NCBI GenBank assembly: GCA_010027825.1
Contig: RGUK01000058.1
Span: 1 to 7,739, forward strand
Reading direction: 5' to 3'
Origin: a bacterium
GTDB lineage: Bacteria; Dependentiae; Babeliae; Babeliales; RVW-14
DNA length: 7,739 nucleotides
Within the stretch, counting starts at the first letter, position 1, and each line of letters opens with the position of its first letter. Below the pieces are notes generated by a model. It did no database searches and had not been told where the DNA came from. It worked only from the letters and a program-made list of their open reading frames with translations. The translations under genes were made by a program, and so were the position numbers. Positions 1-5,600 of this stretch are shown here, in pieces.

Positions 1-9
1 GGGTAGTTT

Positions 10-15
10 AAGGAG
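10..15 (+). promoter_or_regulatory. Ribosome binding site of the first gene
   Basis: AAGGAG is a near-consensus Shine-Dalgarno sequence, six bases before the ATG at 22, and it decides that start. The 21 bases before the start show no promoter. A TAG at 4-6 could be the stop of an upstream gene, but too little sequence is present to tell. Confidence 0.8.
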
Positions 16-21
16 CAGAAA

Positions 22-879
22 ATGGGTAAGGGAAGTAAGGCACCGTCGCAACCAACAAGTCAAACCGTAACGCAGACTAATCTGCCTGAGTATGCGCGGC
101 CATATTTTGAAAATCTTCTCCAACGAACCGAAGCTGAATCTTATCGTCCGTATCAAACGTACGGCGGGGACCGTATTGCTGGCTTTACTCCCGCCCAAGA
201 AGCGCTTCAATCTGAAACACTAGGATTACAAACTCCGGGGCAGTTCGGTGCCGCTACTGCAGGTGCCGGTGCTACTGGAATGCTGGGGTTGGGTGCCGCT
301 CAACGTGGGTTGAATGCTGCATTTGGTAACACCGCCGACTACATGTCGCCCTACATTCAAGGCGCGTTGAACCCGCAGATTCGTGAAGCCAACCTCCAAG
401 CAGACTACGCCAAGCGTAACGATGCCCTGCAGAGCATGAGGGGTGGTTCTTTTGGTGGTAGCCGTCAAGCCCTTATGGCCGCTGAACGTGAGCGCAATGC
501 CAATCAAATGGTTGGAGATATTCTTGGTCGTGGGTATCAGTCGGCCTTTGATGCTGCACAGCGGTATCAACAAGGATTAGGTTCGCTTGGTATGCAGGGT
601 CTGCAACAAGCGGGTACTGCCTCACAACTTCTTGGGCAACTTGGTACTCAAGAACAACAAGCAGACCTTCAGCGACTTCAAGCGCAACAACAAGTGGCGG
701 CGCAACCGCAAGCCCTTGAGCAACAAAAACTTGATATGGCGTACCAAGACTTCCTGCGCCAGCGTGATTACCCGCTGGAACAATTAGGTTTCTACAGCAA
801 CGTATCAACAGGCGCCAAGTATGGGACAGCAGCTTCTTGGGTATGGACTCGGCGCACTTGGCGCATACAAGGCATTTAG
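22..879 (+). CDS. Small Gly/Gln-rich phage virion protein, probable internal/ejection protein, with out-of-frame C-terminus
   Basis: This 285-residue protein is probably a minor virion component. It has a polar N-terminus (GKGSKAPSQPTSQTVTQTN, residues 2-20), a LPEYARPYFENLLQR segment (21-35), a small-residue-rich stretch (72-101), and a long Gln-rich helical half (about 120-255), including MRGGSFGGSRQALMAAERER (139-158). The start has a strong AAGGAG site. From memory, relatives in aquatic phages continue after a '[F/Y]xSN' segment with an RGxPV-type motif and end in a Gly/Leu/Ala-rich tail. Here residues 261-285 are instead unrelated and contain three Trp (273, 275, 280), although the rest of the protein has none. 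The expected tail lies in the +1 frame. As first gene of a small-medium-giant set it occupies the position of T7 gp14, but this is inference from order; I see no sequence match to gp14. It contains no Cys or signal peptide. Confidence 0.75.
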   Translation: MGKGSKAPSQPTSQTVTQTNLPEYARPYFENLLQRTEAESYRPYQTYGGDRIAGFTPAQEALQSETLGLQTPGQFGAATAGAGATGMLGLGAAQRGLNAAFGNTADYMSPYIQGALNPQIREANLQADYAKRNDALQSMRGGSFGGSRQALMAAERERNANQMVGDILGRGYQSAFDAAQRYQQGLGSLGMQGLQQAGTASQLLGQLGTQEQQADLQRLQAQQQVAAQPQALEQQKLDMAYQDFLRQRDYPLEQLGFYSNVSTGAKYGTAASWVWTRRTWRIQGI

Positions 880-883
880 CTAA
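788..883 (+). other. Displaced C-terminal reading frame of the first gene (+1 frame)
   Basis: In the frame one base ahead of the 22-879 gene, the sequence is open from just after a TAG at 785-787 to a TAA at 881-883. From base 800 it reads TYQQAPSM followed by GQQLLGYGLGALGAYKAFS. This is a coherent tail rich in Gly, Leu and Ala that fits the composition of the gene far better than its zero-frame tail. The crossing point therefore lies after 787, most likely near 799-800. I see no XXXYYYZ slippery heptamer and no zero-frame stop at the junction, so a deletion or indel (biological or assembly) is more likely than programmed frameshifting. Confidence 0.65.
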
Positions 884-887
884 GGGG
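882..887 (+). promoter_or_regulatory. Ribosome binding site of the second gene
   Basis: AAGGGG is a purine-rich Shine-Dalgarno-like site, five bases before the ATG at 893. It overlaps the TAA at 881-883 that would end the first gene if its C-terminal frame were restored, an arrangement typical of translational coupling. Confidence 0.65.
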
Positions 888-892
888 CTAGT

Positions 893-2656
893 ATGAGTAT
901 TGGATACGAACAGTTTTTTCATCAAGCGCTGTTGATGCCCGTTGACAAGCTACGCAACGTTCTTGAGGGTCGGGAGCGTTCGGGTATTCCCGCCGCAGTT
1001 ATTCAAGCGGCTCTGCAAGTTAAAGCGCCAATGATGAAAGCTGCTGAAGCACAGCAGGCAGCACAGCAACCGAAGAAACCCACTGTGCGTGACCAAGTAT
1101 TAGAAGAAACCGAACAGCACACACCGCTGACAGGTATAGCCGCCGCAGCTACTGGCGGTTTGATGGACTCCAAAGCTATGGCAGCAGGCGGAATTGTGGC
1201 TTTTGATGGGGGCGGTGAAGTGCCGCACTTTGATGGTACGGTTGGTAGTTATGTTGATAGTTCTGTTCAAGGATTAACTTCACAGTTGGTTGCGTTGAAA
1301 CAACGCCGTAATGCTTTGGCTTCTTCTCTTGGCCCTGTCCCCGCTCAAACTCCCGGCGGGTTTTTAAGTGTTAAGAAACAGATTGCAGATATTGATACAC
1401 AAATTGCTGACCTTGAAAACAAATACTCTCAAGCTAAAAATAGGTTCGACAAATATAATGTGGAAAGAACAGTTGATATAAATACACCTATTCCGTTCCA
1501 ATCTCCCCTTAGCCAAACTTCATCTAACGTTGCTAACGCGGCTATTTCCGGCACTTCCCCCACAGACAAAGCACAACAAACTCCCAGCGATGGGTTAACA
1601 CAATACAAACCGCAGACTTCTTTTCCGGCTGTTGATAGAGCAGCACAAGCAGTACAAAGCGCATATAAAAGTGCGGGAAACATTAAGCCCGAAGACTTTT
1701 ATCAGAACGCTAGTTGGGAAGGTATGGAGAGTCTGCGGCCTATTACCGCAGACCAGATTCGAGCACAGCGTTTGCAAGGCGATTACGATTTACAAGCCCA
1801 GTACCCGCAAAGTCTTGAAGCAGCCAAACAACAGGAAGCCGAACGCTCTGCTGGTTTAGAAGGGCTATTTAAGCGCCGTGAAGAACGTGCCGGTGAAATG
1901 GAAAAAGCCGCTAAGGAAGAGAAGGGGCAGACCGCAGGTATTGGTTTGATGCAAATGGCGCAGGAGTTGATTGCTAGACCGTTAAACAAAATTGATATGT
2001 CCGGAGCGTTCCAAACCTTTAAAGACGCTAACAGAGATTTTCGGCAGGCTAACAGAGAGATTGTTGCGGCGCGGGACAAGATTGATGAAGCACGTGAACT
2101 TGATAAGATGGGTCAGCACGATAGAGCACGAAAAGAATTTCGTGAAGGTGTTACTACATTAATGGCCCGTCGAGACCAGACAGATGCTATGGCTAATGCC
2201 GCCGACGTTGCGGATAAAGCAGGGCTTAGGGATATTGCAAACTCCCGTTTCCAAAATACTTGGAAACAGTTCGACGCTAATGTGTCAGGGCTTAAGGCTA
2301 CGCTAGATACCGAATTGGCTAAGGCTGGTATTGTTTCTGCTGAACGTCGTACTGCTATGCAGTCTGCGGCAGAGGTTGAGAAGTACCGTATGCTTGCTCC
2401 GGGTAAAGAACGTCAAGGCTACGACACGGCAATGGACAATGCTTTGGCGCAATTTAAAGAACTCGCCAGCAAAAACCCCAAACTTATGATTGACCAGTCC
2501 GCCGCGCTAGCAACGCTCACTCAATTAAAACGCCAAGCATTGAAAGAAGCTGGGTATAATGATGAAAAAATAACCCAACTGCTTGGAGCGGGGAGTAGTG
2601 GGATTCCGTCTGTGGATACGTCTCAATGGGGCGACCCCAAACTTAAGCAACCATAA
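893..2656 (+). CDS. Predicted helical phage virion protein of unknown function
   Basis: The protein has 587 residues, no Cys and no signal peptide. The N-terminal helix-rich module contains YEQFFHQALLMP (5-16), LRNVLEGRERSGIP (20-33) and PTVRDQVLEE (63-72). A Gly-rich patch follows: AAGGIVAFDGGGEVPHFDG (97-115). Residues 124-190 look like a coiled-coil hairpin (LTSQLVALKQRR, then IADIDTQIADLENKY). Residues 195-245 form a Ser/Thr/Pro/Gln-rich and probably disordered linker. From about 290 to 420 the protein is highly charged helix, including FQTFKDANRDFRQANREIVA (373-392), and further helices continue to about 565. The start is supported by AAGGGG five bases upstream. From memory, the N-terminal block and the AGGIVAF patch recur in hypothetical proteins of aquatic phages, next to a protein like the preceding one. 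Its position between a small and a giant virion gene matches T7 gp15, by order only. Confidence 0.75.
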   Translation: MSIGYEQFFHQALLMPVDKLRNVLEGRERSGIPAAVIQAALQVKAPMMKAAEAQQAAQQPKKPTVRDQVLEETEQHTPLTGIAAAATGGLMDSKAMAAGGIVAFDGGGEVPHFDGTVGSYVDSSVQGLTSQLVALKQRRNALASSLGPVPAQTPGGFLSVKKQIADIDTQIADLENKYSQAKNRFDKYNVERTVDINTPIPFQSPLSQTSSNVANAAISGTSPTDKAQQTPSDGLTQYKPQTSFPAVDRAAQAVQSAYKSAGNIKPEDFYQNASWEGMESLRPITADQIRAQRLQGDYDLQAQYPQSLEAAKQQEAERSAGLEGLFKRREERAGEMEKAAKEEKGQTAGIGLMQMAQELIARPLNKIDMSGAFQTFKDANRDFRQANREIVAARDKIDEARELDKMGQHDRARKEFREGVTTLMARRDQTDAMANAADVADKAGLRDIANSRFQNTWKQFDANVSGLKATLDTELAKAGIVSAERRTAMQSAAEVEKYRMLAPGKERQGYDTAMDNALAQFKELASKNPKLMIDQSAALATLTQLKRQALKEAGYNDEKITQLLGAGSSGIPSVDTSQWGDPKLKQP

Positions 2657-2673
2657 ACCCGCTAATTATTAAT

Positions 2674-2678
2674 AGGGA
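2674..2678 (+). promoter_or_regulatory. Ribosome binding site of the giant gene
   Basis: AGGGA lies five bases before the ATG at 2684, inside the 27-base gap after the second gene. It selects this start for the giant frame. The gap (2657-2683) shows no hairpin or T-run, so transcription probably reads through from the preceding gene. Confidence 0.65.
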
Positions 2679-2683
2679 CAGCT

Positions 2684-5600
2684 ATGCCTCTTTATGAAAT
2701 TACGGGTCCGGGTGGTAAGGTCTATGAAATTGAAGGCCCTCCCGGTGCATCCAAAGAGCAGGTTGTTCAAGCGGTACAAGCTAAGTTAGCTGCACAAAAA
2801 GCAGCTACCGAAACCGCAGGTGTTGGTGAAGCATTCAAAGGCGCCCTCAAGAGAGGGCTGTCTACCCAAGCCACCGGCCTCGGTGCGCTTATTGACGCAG
2901 ATAAAGAAGCAGCCCTTGGCTTGCAACGAGCCGAAGGTATTACCGAAAAGCCCGCCACTAGCTTAGAAGCAGTAAAGAAAGCGTACGAAGCGCAGGGTTT
3001 ATTCGGTGGGGCCAAAGAAGCTCTGTCCCAAATCCCCGGTGCAATCGCAGAACAAGTACCGTACATCGGTGAGATGGCTGCGGGCGCTCGCCTTGGGGCT
3101 ATGGCTGGTTCTGTTGTTGCCCCCGGTGTTGGTACTCTTATTGGGGGTACGTTGGGGGCGTTTGCCCCTGCCGCCCTGTCTGCCTTTGGTTCTAATATTG
3201 AACGCCAAGCTGCTGAGAAGCAGCAAGCAGGACAACCCATCCAAGGTATTGAAACTGGTAGAGCAGCACTCGCTGCTGTGCCCCAAGCCGCTATTGATGT
3301 TGGCGTTCAACGCCTTGTGTTTGGTAAGGAGCTGATTGGTAAAGTACTTGGCCGAGACCTTACCAACGCCTCAGAAAAAACCCTAGCCGCCGAAGCTAAG
3401 AAAGCCAATAAACTGGCTGGCGAAAGTATCAAACGCACACTGGCTACCGGTACCCTGCATGGCGCACTGGCTGAAATCCCCGGTGAAATTACGCAGCAAA
3501 TGCTTGAGCGTTGGCAGGCTGGCAAAGACCTGTTTGATGAGGATGCTCAGAAAGAATACGTTGATACCGCCTACTCCGTAGGCTTGCTTGCCCCGCTGGG
3601 TGCTGCTGGTAGATTCAGTGAGAAAGCTGCGGCTCAAGAAGGTATCGCAGCTAAGCAACAAGAAGAAGCCGCCAAGCAAAAGGCAGAACAGGATGCGTTG
3701 CTTGCGCAGCGTAAACAACTTGAAGCTTTGGGTGCAGGCTACGGCGCAGGTGCAGGTCAGGCTGAAGGCCCGGTTAAGTTACAGCGCGACTATGAAAGCG
3801 CCCGCCAGAAGGTACAAGAACTACACGAACAGATTGCTGAAGCCGCCGCTAATGGTGACTTGGCTAAGGTATCTGAACTCGACGCCTCCCTGAAGCAGCA
3901 AGAAGAAGCACTGGCCGCGCTGCAAGCGCAGGCTAAAGAGTCGGGGGTAGAGTTTAAGACTAAGTTCGACAGGGCTGATGTTGAACAACAAATCAAGAAG
4001 TTGCAAGCGCAACTTCAAAAGGCGGGCGAGTCTGGTGACGTAGAAAAGATTCGTAAGCTTGCGCCTCAACTTGCTGAAGCCCAAGAAAGATTGAAAGCTT
4101 TCTCGTTTGAGATGGGTATGGAGAAGCAGGCGGCTGAGAAAGAACGCGCCGAGATTGACGCTAAGCTTGCATCTGAACAAGAACTCAAAGACCGGGAAGA
4201 ACTGCTTGCACAACAAGCCGCCGCTACGAAACAGCGTCCGCCGCTTGAACTTCCTGAACGTCCTAACCTTGATGTGTCTGAAGTTGAAGCTGTCTTTGAA
4301 CAGAAGTTCAAGGAGTATCTGGCTAAGGGCATGCCGCGTGATAAGGCTATTGCAGAAGCCACGAAGCGTTCGGAAACCGTACGCGCTAACGCCATTAAGA
4401 AATATCAGGCCCAGCTTGACAAGTACAACGCCAAGGTTGAAGCCCTTAAAGAAGCAGCGCTTACCCCTGAAGAACGACTGGCTCGTTCGCAAGAAGACTA
4501 CGAAGACGCAACTGAAACTGCCCGTAAGAATAGTTTTGTTGATGACATCTTTGATGAGATTGGTAACGCCATTCAGCCTACGGGTCCGGTAAGCACAATT
4601 AAAATCTCTGATGACATCCAACGTGGCAGACCCATAGGCCACGTCATTAACGAATTTCAAGACGAACAAAACACTAGCTACTTTGACCTAATGAACCTTG
4701 CGCAACAGTTGCGCAATCGTGACTTTATCGGTGGTGAAGGTGGTATCCGTGGCCGCGAACTAATCAGCATGCAGGATGTTCGCAAGAACCTTGAAGCTGA
4801 CATTGAAGAAACAAAGAAGCGATACATTAACGCTGTTCTGTACCGTGCTGCCGCTGAACGTGCCGCCCTTGGGCGGTCTGGTCTTGATGAAGATACGGCG
4901 CTTAAGCTGGCAACCCAAACCAAAGCACTGCTTGATGAACTGGTAACGCGCACCTCTGCGCCCACTACTCGGGTCTACCAGAAAGAAGCCTTCAAGCGTG
5001 GCGAAGAAGAAATGAGCGAGGATACTCGCACTGCTGAAGAACGCCGCTTTACGTACGACGATGCCGCACTAGATAGACTGCAGAAACTTTACGGTTTAGA
5101 TGACACCGTCATGCAGTACATCCGCCAGTTTAATAAACGGCTTGAAGAACTTGATGCGCAGCGAGACCAAAAACTTTCTCCTGAAGTACGCCGTAAGGTA
5201 GTAGCTGAGTTCAACCGCACATTCCAGCAACGGGCTGAGACTCTCAATGAAGGGTTGATGCGGTCTGTTGAAAAGAATATCCGTGGTGTAGTGGCTGACC
5301 GTGGGCAGCTAACCGCAGTTGAAGGCCCTCTCAAACTTACTGCGCCAACAGAAGAAGGACTGGCTGCAAAAGAAGCACGACTCAAAGGCGAAGCCACTCC
5401 AGACCGCACTCGTCCTGTACGAGAAGCCGGTGACATTGATATGGAGATTTACGCTAAGCGTCGAGAACTTGAGTTCGTTAAATCGCAAACAACCGCAGGT
5501 CCCGGCTTGGGGCTGTATGGTGCCCCTACCACGATATTCAACAAGCCCACTGAAATTGCACGACTTGAGCGTGAGATTGCTGAACTTGAAAAGAAAAAAT

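Noticed and set aside
790..830. Programmed ribosomal frameshift in the first gene
   Set aside because: No slippery heptamer, no zero-frame stop at the crossing and no obvious downstream hairpin. An indel or deletion fits better.
473..925. 150-codon minus-strand frame across the end of the first gene
   Set aside because: It is a composition shadow spanning two well-supported forward genes and lacks a plausible start signal.
1937..1963. AGIGLMQMA (residues 348-356 of the second protein), which resembles the GAxGLMQ motif of soluble lytic transglycosylases
   Set aside because: The preceding catalytic ES motif and Ser region are absent and the surroundings are charged helix, so the match looks accidental.
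2657..2683. AT-rich gap as a promoter or terminator
   Set aside because: It is only 27 bases, with no -35/-10 pair, stem-loop or T-run. It carries just the ribosome site of the next gene.
4107..4592. 161-codon plus-strand frame (and similar ones at 3006, 3588, 5319, 5805, 6480 and 6990)
   Set aside because: All are in the third frame inside the giant gene, Leu/Lys/Arg/Pro-rich and without a start site. They are shadows of the GAA/AAG-rich sense frame.
3821..4669. 282-codon minus-strand open frame, plus many other minus-strand frames opposite the giant gene
   Set aside because: They are rich in Phe/Leu/Arg/Ser, as expected from the complement of GAA- and CTT-rich coiled-coil codons. None has a convincing ribosome site or coherent domain, and the sense frame is clearly coding.
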